DNA of 64,000 nt from positions 744,001-808,000 of the forward strand of contig CP110632.1 of the NCBI GenBank assembly GCA_026210745.1, given 5' to 3'. This document shows, piece by piece, positions 19,391 through 29,634 of the stretch. The position numbers were made by a program, and so were the translations under genes. The stretch is from Exobasidium rhododendri (Eukaryota; Basidiomycota; Exobasidiomycetes; Exobasidiales; Exobasidiaceae). Position 1 is the first letter of the stretch. The number at the start of each line of letters is the position of its first letter. The notes under the pieces are model-generated. The model did no database searches. It had not been told where the DNA came from and was given only the letters and a program-made list of their open reading frames with translations.

Positions 19391-20712
19391 ATGAGCACAA
19401 CCACGCCAGGAGCGTCCTCGCAGCCGGCAGCACCTCTCAACGACCTGATCCTGAGAGCAGCGAGAGGGGAGAAGACAGAGAGAGCGCCAGTATGGGTGAT
19501 GAGACAAGCTGGACGATATCTGCCAGGTGAGTGGGAAGAGGAGGGAGAGAGACGAGGCAGCGTCAAGATGCATATTTTGGCTCTGACACACAGTCTATCT
19601 TACTGCACCAACACCACTGTCGCTCTCTGTGCAGAATTCCGAGAAGTGCGCAAGGATCATGACTTCTTTGAGATCTGTCGAAATCCAGAATTGGCTTCCG
19701 AAATCACCATGCAACCGATCCGACGCTACTCTGGCCTACTGGATGCTGCCATCATCTTCTCCGACATCTTAGTGATTCCACAAGCACTTGGTATGATTGT
19801 AGAGATGAGACCAGGACCACACTTTCCAGAACCACTGAATGAACCAAGCGATTTGAAGAAATTGACGGAAAACGTCGACGTTAAGAAAGAGTTGGGATAT
19901 GTGTTCGATGCGATTCGATTGACGAAGAAGAAACTTAATGGGAAAGTGCCCCTTATTGGATTCTGTGGTGCACCTTGGACTTTGATGGCGTACATGATAC
20001 AGGGCGGAAGTGGTAGCGAGACCAAATTTGCAAAGGCAAGAAATTGGTTGAGTAAGTACCCTCAAGAAAGCAAGGACCTACTACAGAAGATTACCGATGT
20101 CAGCATCGAATACCTGGTGGGCCAAGTTCACGCGGGCGCCCAGGTGAGTGGAGCATGCATGCAAGTAAAGCGACAAGAAAGAGCGTTGCTAATGCCCCCC
20201 TTTCCTTGTGCCCACAGCTGCTGCAAGTCTTTGACTCGTGGGCAGGAGACCTGGAGATTGACGACTTTCGAATTTTTTCCCTTCCTTACCTGCAGAAGAT
20301 TGCTGTGGGCGTCCGGGCTGCTCTACCTGAATCATCGCGAGTACCAATGATTGGATTTGCAAAGGGTGCTCTAGGTCATTCGATGGCTGAGGTCGTGGCA
20401 AGCGGGTACGATGTGATAGGACTGGATTGGGACACTGACCCTCGAGTTGCACGGAAGGCGACGGAAGACTACTCGTCGTATCCTCTTGGGCATCGAATCG
20501 CACTTCAAGGCAACATGAACCCTGATGTCCTGCTGCAAGATCGTGATGCCATCGAGAAGACGGTAAAGGAGATGTGTCGTAATAGATTCGGAGGTAGTGG
20601 GGCGTACATTGCCAACCTGGGACACGGCATCACGCCCGGTGTCGACCCTGAGAACATGCGGTTCTTCTTGGAGTGCATTCACAAGTATAGTCGGGAAGCA
20701 GTCCATCTGTAA
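19391..20712 (+). CDS. HEM12: Uroporphyrinogen decarboxylase, tandem copy 2
   Basis: Exons 19391-19526, 19635-20143 and 20218-20712 give 379 residues, close to the usual family length. Catalytic features are intact: MRQAGRYLP (Arg38, Arg42), IIFSDILVI (Asp89), [21 protein letters not shown] and [12 protein letters not shown]. Compared with copy 1 it lacks two residues in the loop before PHFPEPL (MRPGPHF against MIPNKGPHF) and has two extra after YMIQGG, so the middle exons keep the same length of 509 nt. By eye the two proteins are well over half identical. They differ in the N-terminus and in the segment before GHRIALQGN. Only 236 bp separate the copies, so copy 2 has a short promoter of its own unless transcripts read through. 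Which copy is ancestral cannot be decided here. Confidence 0.95.
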
Positions 20713-20806
20713 TTTTCATTTCATCAGAAGTGTATATGTGTGTGTGACAAAGGAGGGTGTAAAAGAGGAGAGAGAGAGCAGATAATGGGGAGAGGAAGGG
20801 AGAGAA

Positions 20807-23800
20807 CTACCGACTGAGGTATCGAATAGTGGCAAAGTACCCTCCTACCGCGAGAGCGATCATGATGGCCACGATCCCAAAGAACCAGTCCAGATTCTCC
20901 ACGCCCTGACCAGGCACATTGACGTTCATACCCCACAATCCAGTGATCACGTTCAAGGGGACAATGACGGTACCTAGGGCGGTCAACTTGCTCAAGACGT
21001 CGTTAATCTGATTGTTTGCATCCGTCATCTCGATGGAGATTTGCGCGAGGTAATTGCTGTGACTTCGACTAAGAATCTTTTCGTAGTGATTCAAGTTCTG
21101 AGTCATGGTGATGAGATGATCTTGAATATCACTCAAGTAGAGACCGATGTCCGACTTGGGGGCAACAGACCAGTTTTCGTTGCACCGCTTTGCCAATCCT
21201 TTGACGACGTCTGCCTTGTTGCCCATCAATCGCAACAGACCCATGACTTTCTTTCTGCAGGTACCTATTCTTCGCAGCATGTCGCTCTGCTCTGCCTCCT
21301 TGAGTATCAGTACCAACTCATCGATGCTGTCTACTTCATACTCGATGCTCTGAATAAGAGGCCCAAAGGCATCAGTAATGTCATCGATGAGAGCATAAGA
21401 GATCCAGTCAGAAGTGACGTTGATGTAGTCCTTGAGTTGTTTGATACGTCTGCGTACGTTTTGAGGATGCGGCGTCGCTCGGAAGTGGAAGGAGAGGGTA
21501 CCTTCTCTGAAAACGATGACGTACATGTTAAGCGGCTCCAGGTACGTGGGACTGTAGGGGTCTTGGTCGAAGGATCGGAAGCAGACCAGGTAGTAGTTGC
21601 GGAACAACTCAATCTTTTCTCGCGTTTCCTCCATGAGAATATCCTCTGTCGTCAAAGGATGAATGCCGAACACTCTACTGAGCATCTTCATCTCCTGATC
21701 CGTAGGACACAAGACATCCAGCCACCAAGTGCAACTTTCGGGATCTTGATCCATTCGAATGCCTCCTCCTGGCATGGCTCTCGCCTTTTCAATGGCAGCT
21801 TGAGACGCCTGAATGTTGGGACCAGCGCCTCCCGGGTTGGACGGGCGGTTTGCTGTTGCTGCTGACGTAGCGGTGTTGCTTCGCATTTGGTTTCGAAGGG
21901 CAGTAGCGGTGCCCGGTGCAACCATCTCCGGTGTGTTCGATCCAGTAGGGGGCGCCGTGTTGCTCTCGACTCGACCAGCGTTGAGCGCATTCGTCAATCC
22001 GGAAAAGGGGCGAACTTTCTCCGAAAGCTTTTCTTGCGAGGCGTTATTACTCGGCACCTGGTCTGCACTGGGAGTGTTGCCACCGGAATTATCGTCCTTC
22101 TTGTATCCACCTGCATCCAGACCCATGAACAATTCTTCAAAGCTTTGACCAGGCGCAGGAATCTCGTACAAGTGTCTAGCATGGATGGTGTTTGCAAGAG
22201 CATTACTGTAAAAGGTGAATCGATACTGACGTTCTGTGTTGTACGAACCTGATCTCGGGCCTTTACCAGGTCTGCTGGACTTCTTATTCTTGATCAGATT
22301 ACTCAGGTCAGCGCCTACAGACAGACTCCTGTTGAGCTCTGGCTCTTTCCAGTTGGTTCCCTGATAGGATGGTAGTCCTGGACCCTTTCCGCTGTCCAAG
22401 AGAGGCGTCTTAGTGTCGGCAGGGTATCCATTTGGTGTTTGCGCAGCTTGGAGCCGTTGACGTTCACGCTCTTGCTCCATCAAAGCACCACCTCCTAGGA
22501 TACCACCGATGTTGCCCGCATGAGTACTAGCTCGAGCTCCAATAGGCGGTGGTGAAGAGCCAGCACCTTCAAACAAGGCCAATTTACGTTGATATCGACT
22601 GTTTGATCGATTGTTCTTCCCTTCCTCATCTTCGCCGCCCAAACCTGGAACATTAATAAACTTTCGAGGTCTTCTGGAATAAAAGGTAGCATCGTCACTG
22701 TCAGGGGACATACCATAGGAGCCGGGCATCGATCGTCGGTCATTCAGATTTCGCCTTTTGATATCTCGAGCTGCTCCAGTCGAAGTTCCCCTGTCGCGCA
22801 TCCCCCAATTGGATGCGGCAGTGGCTGCTGCGGTGGCTTCTTCTTCAACTCGAATCTTTTCTGCTCTAGCATACTCTTCCAAGGCATTCAGGTCAAAAGT
22901 CCAGGGAAAACCGGGCGGAAGACTTTCATGTCGGTGGTCTTCATGGCTGTGATGATGCGGATGATCCTGCTCTTCATAATGACCATCTCCGCGGTGAATG
23001 CCGTCATCATCGGTCGACAGATTCGGTTCAGCAGGGTTGAGCATGGGAAAGCATACATCATCCTGTAAAAGCGAATTCCTCCTAGACATGGTGTTTGGTG
23101 TGCCCGCAGTGACGCTCATTAAGTGATTGTTCTCGTCAGTGTCTGCACCACCTTCATGTTCCTCTTCGTCCTCGTCTCCTAGGTCGACGAGTCTTCCTCC
23201 AGATCTTGCCCCTCTACTCGCAGCATTTGGAGTTCGTCCTACAGATCCTCTTCCTTGCGTAGCAAACGAAGATCTGATATCATTGATAGCTGCGCCCGAA
23301 CTCTCGTCGTCTAGTGCGCTAGTATTCGCTGCATTGGATACTCTTCTCCTTTGCGAATTGACGTCAGTTGAGACTGGGTCCATTCGTTGCTGTGATCGTC
23401 TTGCTGATCCGGCTGAAGCTCTGATGCTAGGACTCAGGGTAGGAGGTGGTAGCTGCTGACTGCGGTGATCAATAAAATGAGATGCACTGTCCAAGCTCGA
23501 ATTGCTTCCATGTCGATTGTTCTGTAGCATGTAAAATCGAGCGGAAGGATGTTGATGAGCGGAGGAACCGTAGGCATTTTGAGGTGAGGTGGGTGAGTGG
23601 GAAGCAGACAATCCACCGGAACCTTGCTGTGCGCTTCCTGAATTGATAGGATTGGATGGTGACATACCAAAGTAGTTGCTGTTACTGTTGCCAGGTGTCT
23701 GAGAGGCGGCGGCATTAGGACTCAAGGAGTCGGTGTTGAGGTTGGTGTTGATTCTCCGACCCGATCCTTCGCTGCCTGGAATAATTTGCGGAGAACCATG

Positions 23801-24013
23801 CACGTTTGCTCCGCCCTGGCTCTGACGACGTAGAGAGGCAGAATTGGCCCTTGCTCTGCTCATTTGACGTGCCGCGTCCAGATCTTGATGAAGCTGAAAG
23901 TGATCAACCTCTTCGTCATCTACATCGTCTGGGGAATGAGATCGACCGACTTGGTTGCTTCGTCTACGTTGTCCCGACAACATTGGCGGCGGTGATGGTG
24001 GCGTACCGGACAT
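20807..24013 (-). CDS. CorA-family Mg2+ transporter, Alr1/Mnr2 type
   Basis: A single exon of 1068 residues. The C-terminal third is a CorA domain. It has FRSFDQDPYSPTYLEP, a long helical stalk with SIEYEVDSIDELVLIL, and two transmembrane helices. The first of these ends in GLWGMNV, the invariant Gly-Met-Asn selectivity motif (residues 1028-1030). The second (WFFGIVAIMIALAVGGYF) lies just before a short tail. The roughly 650-residue N-terminal part is disordered, rich in Ser, Asn, Arg and Gln, with a short conserved-looking FPWTFDLNALEEYARAEK. Fungal Alr1 (plasma membrane uptake) and Mnr2 (vacuolar release) share this layout, and I cannot choose between them. The enormous cytoplasmic N-terminus is typical of the fungal subgroup and is a likely site of phosphorylation. 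Confidence 0.93.
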   Translation of the reverse strand: MSGTPPSPPPMLSGQRRRSNQVGRSHSPDDVDDEEVDHFQLHQDLDAARQMSRARANSASLRRQSQGGANVHGSPQIIPGSEGSGRRINTNLNTDSLSPNAAASQTPGNSNSNYFGMSPSNPINSGSAQQGSGGLSASHSPTSPQNAYGSSAHQHPSARFYMLQNNRHGSNSSLDSASHFIDHRSQQLPPPTLSPSIRASAGSARRSQQRMDPVSTDVNSQRRRVSNAANTSALDDESSGAAINDIRSSFATQGRGSVGRTPNAASRGARSGGRLVDLGDEDEEEHEGGADTDENNHLMSVTAGTPNTMSRRNSLLQDDVCFPMLNPAEPNLSTDDDGIHRGDGHYEEQDHPHHHSHEDHRHESLPPGFPWTFDLNALEEYARAEKIRVEEEATAAATAASNWGMRDRGTSTGAARDIKRRNLNDRRSMPGSYGMSPDSDDATFYSRRPRKFINVPGLGGEDEEGKNNRSNSRYQRKLALFEGAGSSPPPIGARASTHAGNIGGILGGGALMEQERERQRLQAAQTPNGYPADTKTPLLDSGKGPGLPSYQGTNWKEPELNRSLSVGADLSNLIKNKKSSRPGKGPRSGSYNTERQYRFTFYSNALANTIHARHLYEIPAPGQSFEELFMGLDAGGYKKDDNSGGNTPSADQVPSNNASQEKLSEKVRPFSGLTNALNAGRVESNTAPPTGSNTPEMVAPGTATALRNQMRSNTATSAATANRPSNPGGAGPNIQASQAAIEKARAMPGGGIRMDQDPESCTWWLDVLCPTDQEMKMLSRVFGIHPLTTEDILMEETREKIELFRNYYLVCFRSFDQDPYSPTYLEPLNMYVIVFREGTLSFHFRATPHPQNVRRRIKQLKDYINVTSDWISYALIDDITDAFGPLIQSIEYEVDSIDELVLILKEAEQSDMLRRIGTCRKKVMGLLRLMGNKADVVKGLAKRCNENWSVAPKSDIGLYLSDIQDHLITMTQNLNHYEKILSRSHSNYLAQISIEMTDANNQINDVLSKLTALGTVIVPLNVITGLWGMNVNVPGQGVENLDWFFGIVAIMIALAVGGYFATIRYLSR

Positions 24014-24468
24014 GACAGTCTATGAATTCCAGCGGTGAAGCTGTCTTTGCTATCCTGTACGATTAACACTACCTCCTGCACCAGCGTCGTATGAAGGATA
24101 GAGGCCAAGGTGAGGGGAGGCCGGGAAGAGGTGAGACCGATTGCAATGAAAAAAACAAATCGGGCGGCACAGCGACAGTCTAACATTCTCCAAGGGTACG
24201 TTAGATACGACTATTTTCAACTGCAAATTTTCTTTGTCTTTATCAGTCAGGACATAGGCCCTAGGCACAGCGTGGCTCCGGTCGAATCTCTGCCAGAATG
24301 GAAATCGGATCGCCCTTTTTTACGTCAAGTCACATGAGGAAAGTAGGAGGGGAGACCCTTTATAGCGCGACGTGATTCTTACAGTCATTACGCAGGTGTT
24401 GCACTCCCGTCACTTTAAAAAAAAAGACCGCCGCGACCCTTGGACAAGGCGGAGCGATGCATGCATGA
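24014..24468. other. Divergent promoter region of transporter and CENP-L genes
   Basis: 455 bp with A-rich runs near 24145-24155 and 24415-24426 and no gene. Its right end carries the overlapping ATG cluster described separately. Confidence 0.5.
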
Positions 24469-24471
24469 ATG
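24456..24471 (+). promoter_or_regulatory. Four overlapping ATGs, possible uORF cluster
   Basis: Sequence ATGCATGCATGAATGG places ATGs at 24456, 24460 (two-base offset 24461 by position), 24465 and 24469. Only the last opens the CENP-L frame; the first ends after three codons and the others after short frames. If transcripts begin upstream, initiation at CENP-L would depend on leaky scanning or reinitiation. Confidence 0.4.
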
Positions 24472-25647
24472 GCCATTCCTATCTTCAGAGTCGACGGAGA
24501 GTATGAAGAGGACTGGGTGAACCTCGAGGGTGAGTTTCTTGCAGCAAGAAAGTAGTCTGTCAAGGTACTATTTCATCCTAACAATGATGCTTGGCGAACG
24601 GTAGAATTTCTTCTCGGTCGCACCGTCCACCTCCATTCGCTGTCCCCTCTTCACCCGCCGTCGACTTCGACAGCTACCGCAAGTGGATCTGTGACGAGAA
24701 GCGATCTCAATGCATTCTCACTACGGCTACAGTCTCATCTCAACTCTCGCCTCAATCAGACGGTCTTCACTACGCCGGGCCTAGCAGGAGCGGTCAGGAC
24801 AGGATCTACCGCGAATGATGTCTTTGTACGAGCCAGCTTCATTGACAAAGCTGGTCTTACTACCAAGCATACGCCCAAGCCATTCGTGGTTGAGATTCAA
24901 TTGACTCAAGTGATCTCAATTGAGGGGGAACAAGATGGGAAAATCGTAGAGTCTGGTCACTTGCTTTTCTTGTCTGCCCCTCGACGTCAGTCACCGACAC
25001 ACTATCCCATACTACTTTGGAAGGCGCCACCTTCCGGTCGAGCGGCACCTTTGGCGAACGAGAGTGATCTTGGATCTGATGTTGCCCCAATCACGGTGAC
25101 AAGTCGACTTTTGACTGTGCAGACACTGTCTTTCCTTGCCGCCTATTTCGATTGTCGATTGTCCACCGTGCCACCCCTGCACGGCATTCGAGGAAAGAAT
25201 TTGGAGGATATAGCTGAAAAGGTCGTCCATCAAGCAAGAGGTCAACGCAAGACGATGACGATGGATCTGACCTTTGCTCTACCAAGCCAAGTCACTGCAG
25301 AAGTTGATTCAAACCTCGAAGGACCGTCACCGGATCTGAACACAATCAGCTTGAGCATACCTGGTCCCATCATCGAGGAATTGATTCAAGGTACTCCTTT
25401 CGACACGCCAATCATGCCCGCCATACATCATTACCTCTCCTCGCATACATCCATTCATCTCTCCAAGCTGACTCTGACTCGCTTGGGGATTGGTAATGTC
25501 TATCTAGGGGCTCCTTCATCGATAAAGTCAGGCGGTGGAGAAGTTCGAATGAAACTCTCGCGGGATGCTGATAGCCAGTCTCAGGAAGATATGATCTTTA
25601 CCGTTCTTCGGGAACTTGTCCGCATAGCAGGAGAAGAAGAGTGGTAG
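24469..25647 (+). CDS. CENP-L/Fta1/Iml3-like inner kinetochore protein
   Basis: Two exons, 24469-24529 and 24605-25647, give 367 residues. The 75-bp intron has a GTGAGT donor and a TCCTAAC branch. Recognition rests on two stretches. EFLLGRTVHLHSLSPLH near the N-terminus aligns with the WTLYSVTPMYKF region of vertebrate CENP-L. The C-terminal IHLSKLTLTRLGIGNVYLG aligns with the KIHLSATRLVRVST region and with the matching part of yeast Iml3. Between them, PFVVEIQLTQVISIEG and VESGHLLFLSAP look like the beta-sheet core. CENP-L pairs with CENP-N and reads the centromeric nucleosome in the constitutive centromere network. The length fits the family. This family is fast-evolving and easily missed by similarity search. 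It converges with PRP31 across 126 bp. Confidence 0.72.
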
Positions 25648-25773
25648 GCATAATAGATGAGACCACGAGCTGTGTCAGACTAGTGATCGTGCAGTCTAAT
25701 TTGTTGTTGGTATGATGATTAAAAATTACATTGTAAGGTAGCGCTCTCCCACTCATTTTCATTGTCTTTTTCA

Positions 25774-27540
25774 TCAATTTTCGGTCTTTTGCTTCTTGCT
25801 GGCGGGGAGGGAGGGTGGACCCATGGATGAACTCGAGGCCGCTTTCCCACCATTGACCATGCTGAAGGTGCCTTCTCGGAACCATTTTGCATTGGCGTCG
25901 TCGACTTTGCGCTGACGAGACGGATCGACTAATTCGATGCCTTGAACAGGTGTGAACGACAGAGAAGATGCCGTGCCAGATGACTCTCCACCAGCACTGT
26001 CCAAAGAGCTTGCACTCGATCTCGATGTCTTGAGTGCATTGATTCTGTCTTGATTCCTCTTCGACATCTTCGCCTTGGCACTCGTTGATTGACTGGCTTG
26101 AGCTCGTATCCTTCCAGTGTCACCCTTTGAACTGATCATCCCCATTCCTACTGTCTCGTCAAATGCTCCTGCCTCCTCTTCTTCTTGACCAAATCTTACT
26201 CTATTCTGCATCTTGTGTAACTCGGTCATTCCATTCATTTCCTTCAACTTTCTTGCTCTTCTGCCACCTCTGCGCTTCTTGTTCCCTCCTTCTTTTGGTA
26301 CGGGCAGAGCTTTCACCATCTTGGAAGGAGGTGGCTCTTGCAATTTCTCCAATTTCTTCGTCAGCTCTTGCAACATCTTAGCTCCATAGATGCCATACCG
26401 ATCAGAACCACCGGCATCGACTCGGGCGGCCAAAAGAGCCTTTGCCGAGACAATTCTATTTGCTTGTCGATGATATTCCTCCGGTGTGCTTTGAATCAGA
26501 GGCGCCTGCACGACGAATCCTTGATGCCTTCCTGAAAAGTTGGTCGACAAGCCGGTAGGAGCTTTCCGATTAGCACCTAACAGCATCACGTTGCACGACG
26601 GGATCTTTGTCAAGGCTATCAGACCTCCTGCGACACCCAATAATTTGGTTGCTACTCGACTTCCTACCACCTTTGACAGATTAGGCGCAATCATGCTCAT
26701 CCTTGATTCGACGTACAGCAGAATCTTCCTCTTTGCTTGCTCTAGATCGTAGACCAACTGACAAGCTTCCTCAACTCTGTTCCACGCTTCTTCACCAAGC
26801 TTCCTCCCCTTTGTCGTAGATGCAGTCATACTAATGACGACGACTGTTCCATGCGGCAAGATCGAGTCCAGTTTCGCCTTTGTTAGATCTTCCTCATTCC
26901 CTATCGCTCGGACAGCTTGGACAAATTCCCATGGATTCAAGATCAGAGTCTCCAGCTCTGGGAAACGAGGCGAGTAGTGGTCTCGAATGAATTTGTGCAC
27001 TATCATCTCTTCATTGTCCACGTCGACGGCTAAGTTGTTAGACTTGACAATTAATTGATATTCTGGTGATTCTTCTAGCACTCCTGCTAAGTCCGGTTCC
27101 GGTAGATTCGAGTAGTGATCGATCGATACGAGTATCTCTTTCATTTTGTTGCTGTCCATTAGCTTGCAAATCGATTTGACGCTGCCTAGAGAGTCGGGAC
27201 CGAGCTTCATCGCTTCGACGTCCTCCTTCGTCATCTCATCCGCAGGTCGGATCGCATTCTTAGCGAGCTCCTTTATGCCGGAGCCATTGACGCCATCGAC
27301 GTCCATCCCATCTCCTTCACCTCCGTCTCCTGACTCTTGGTCCTCCTCCAGGTCATCCAGGTCACCGTCATCCTGCATGTTACCCCATCCATCGTCGTCT
27401 TTCTCCATATGTCCATTGCCTCCCTCTTTTACTTTCGTGTTGGCTGCCTCTCCGTTGCTCACTCCATTGCCCTGACTGATCTCAACGTCAGATCCATCCG
27501 AGTCCAGGTCCGCCAGCAGCTCGTCGGCAAATGATGCCAT
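25774..27540 (-). CDS. PRP31: U4/U6 snRNP protein Prp31
   Basis: A single exon of 588 residues from ATG at 27540; the frame extends 15 codons upstream but only from a TTG. After an acidic N-terminus (about 1-100) come the NOSIC and Nop domains. These show YQLIVKSNNLAVDVDNEE, IHKFIRDHYSPRFPELE-like text and NPWEFVQAVRAIGNE. They continue with GRKLGEEAWNRVEEAC, APNLSKVVGSRVATKLLGVA and GGLIALTKIPSCNVMLLGA. The C-terminal part carries KKRRGGRRARK, a nuclear targeting-like basic run, and a conserved MQNRVRFG. Prp31 binds the U4 snRNA/15.5K complex and stabilises the U4/U6.U5 tri-snRNP before splicing. An intronless gene in an intron-rich neighbourhood is notable but common for this family in some fungi. 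Confidence 0.96.
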   Translation of the reverse strand: MASFADELLADLDSDGSDVEISQGNGVSNGEAANTKVKEGGNGHMEKDDDGWGNMQDDGDLDDLEEDQESGDGGEGDGMDVDGVNGSGIKELAKNAIRPADEMTKEDVEAMKLGPDSLGSVKSICKLMDSNKMKEILVSIDHYSNLPEPDLAGVLEESPEYQLIVKSNNLAVDVDNEEMIVHKFIRDHYSPRFPELETLILNPWEFVQAVRAIGNEEDLTKAKLDSILPHGTVVVISMTASTTKGRKLGEEAWNRVEEACQLVYDLEQAKRKILLYVESRMSMIAPNLSKVVGSRVATKLLGVAGGLIALTKIPSCNVMLLGANRKAPTGLSTNFSGRHQGFVVQAPLIQSTPEEYHRQANRIVSAKALLAARVDAGGSDRYGIYGAKMLQELTKKLEKLQEPPPSKMVKALPVPKEGGNKKRRGGRRARKLKEMNGMTELHKMQNRVRFGQEEEEAGAFDETVGMGMISSKGDTGRIRAQASQSTSAKAKMSKRNQDRINALKTSRSSASSLDSAGGESSGTASSLSFTPVQGIELVDPSRQRKVDDANAKWFREGTFSMVNGGKAASSSSMGPPSLPASKKQKTEN

Positions 27541-28115
27541 GGTCGCTGCGATGTGGGGCAGATGCGGCTCAGTCGTCAATGTCAAGGGTGGGCAAGGGCT
27601 TTACATGTAAGGGATCAGTGGAAGGTGGTAATTCCTAGAATATCCTGAGTGGCTTCTCAACACGTGGTTTCCCTCCCAGGCTGAAGCAATACCGCGAGCA
27701 TCAATTTGCGAAGCGTCAGCAGACAGTGGTCACCTTTGAAGTCACCTTTGAAGTCACAGCCGTAAGGAACTATGGCGATTCTTTGCCGTTTCTTCACTTT
27801 TGCTTCCCTCACATTGGCTGCATGACGTCGTCGCATCACTCAGCTTACCTTGGCAGCTCCTCTCCTTAAGCTTCCCTTTCATACACTTCCCTACAAGACC
27901 ACTATCGATATCAACGTCATTCATTTCTAGCCACGTCATATGAACAAGTACTAGACGGGAAGCATACCACATCGAGACATGCACAGCCCATGCCAAACAT
28001 ATCATTCCAAAGGCATGCCGTTCCTACTGCATCCTATTTCCATTCTGCCTTTAATTTTTCGCTTTCATCACTCAAAGCGCGTCCCTCTCGCTCTTTCTTC
28101 CTCTGACTGATCAAC
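27541..28115. other. Intergenic, PRP31 promoter and CIT1 3' flank
   Basis: No gene seen. It holds a 12-bp unit, CACCTTTGAAGT, repeated twice in tandem at 27731-27754. Confidence 0.5.
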
Positions 28116-29634
28116 TTATTTCTTGAGCAGTGCTTCAAGAGCATTCATCGACATAGACTTGGGTCGCTCGATGGGTAGTCCCAAAGCTCGGTCCATGACC
28201 AATTGTGGCAAAGCACCGATGGCACGAGAGATACCAAAGATGACAGTGTAGTAGCTCCACTCCTTGAGACCGTACTCGTAAAGTACGCAACCAGATGCGG
28301 CGTCAACGTTGGGGTAAGGGTTCTTGGTCTTTCCGTGTTCCTTGAGGACATCAGGAGCGACTTGTGAGACCTTTTGAACAAGCTGTACAATGGACGAATT
28401 CTTGAGCTCTTCTCGAGTGTCACAGAATCGAGAAAGTGCAGAGAATCGAGGGTCGGGCATCCTCAAAACGGCGTGTCCATACCCTGGAACGACTCGACCA
28501 CTCTTGAGGGTCGACCAAAGGTACTCCTTGATCTGATCGTTACTGGCATTGTCACCCACTTGCTTTTGCATCTCCAAAGCCCATCCCAACACTTCTTGAT
28601 TGGCAAGACCGTGCAAGGGACCGGCCAAGCCGAGCAGAGCAGCAGAGTAGGACAAGTAAGGGTCCGAAAGGGCACTTCCTACCAAGTGTGCAGTGTGTGC
28701 AGAGACGTTTCCTCCTTCGTGGTCTCCGTGGATAGCAATGTATAGACGCAGGTAGTCAGTCATACCTTCGTTGTCGCCGTATCCAATCATGTCAGAGTAG
28801 TTTCCGATCAAGTCCTTCTTGGAGTCAATCTTTTGAGCACCGTCACCTCGTCCAAAGACGTTGTAGTAGATTCGGGCAGCAACGGCAGGCAACTTGGCAA
28901 TCAAGTCGATCGAGTCTTCCAAGGTAGGCTTCCAGTATTCAGCCTTCTTCATACCTTGCTTGTATCCTTCCGCAAACTTGCTGTCGTGATTGAGAGAGGC
29001 GACGGCAGCAGAGAATTGAGTCATGGGGTGCAAGGTCTTTGGGAAGCTGTCAATGATCTTCTCGACGTAGCTGGGTAGTTTTCCCTTGGAAGCGAGCTCA
29101 GCAGAGAGCTGTCTGACTTCCTCAGTCGAAGGAACTTGTCCCGTGAGCAAGAGCCAGAGCATTGACTCGGGGACTTGAGTCGGGAAGAGAGAGAGCGAGA
29201 AAGTAGGATGGGCGGACAGGTCAGCAAGATAGCCGAGCAAAGGGAAACGCTCATACAGACTCACGCATCTCCTTTCCGGACAAGCCAAGGTCTTTCGACG
29301 TGGGTAGAACCTTTTCGCAATCAGGGATACTCTTTCCGTGGAAAGTGATACCAGTGTTTGCATCCAAGACGGAGCCTTCCCAAAGCATCACCTTGAGACC
29401 TCGCATACCACCAATCAAGTTCTCCAACTTGATTTCGCCCAATGATCGATCATTGTAGTCAGCCTTGAGTTTCTTGAGTTGCTCTTGCTTGGCAGGAATG
29501 ACTTCTGCAACGGCGTCGTGAAGCGTCTTTGTGGAAGCAAATCGTACCGATTGCGAGGCACTGGCTGCGACGGCAAACTGACGAGCAGGTGCTGCAGCTC
29601 GAAGCGCTGTGCGGTTGAGAGTGAGAGAGATCAT
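28116..29634 (-). CDS. CIT1: Mitochondrial citrate synthase
   Basis: Exons 29265-29634 and 28116-29173, joined across a 91-bp intron, give 475 residues. The start MISLTLNRTALRAAAPARQF is a clear mitochondrial presequence: Arg-rich, no acids, with RFAS near a likely cleavage site. Citrate synthase motifs are complete: KEMLPESMLWLLLTGQVPS across the intron, IAIHGDHEGGNVSAHTAHLV, LGLAGPLHGLANQEVL, VPGYGHAVLRMPDPRF and the catalytic-Asp region PYPNVDAASGCVLYEYGL. It condenses acetyl-CoA and oxaloacetate in the TCA cycle. The C-terminus ends in Leu-Lys-Lys and is not a peroxisomal signal. A methylcitrate synthase is the main alternative, since the two are close in sequence, but the motif set fits the citrate enzyme. 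Confidence 0.95.

Noticed and set aside
27541-27585. PRP31 starting at 27585
   Set aside because: That position is a TTG; the first ATG at 27540 begins the usual MASFADELL-type start.
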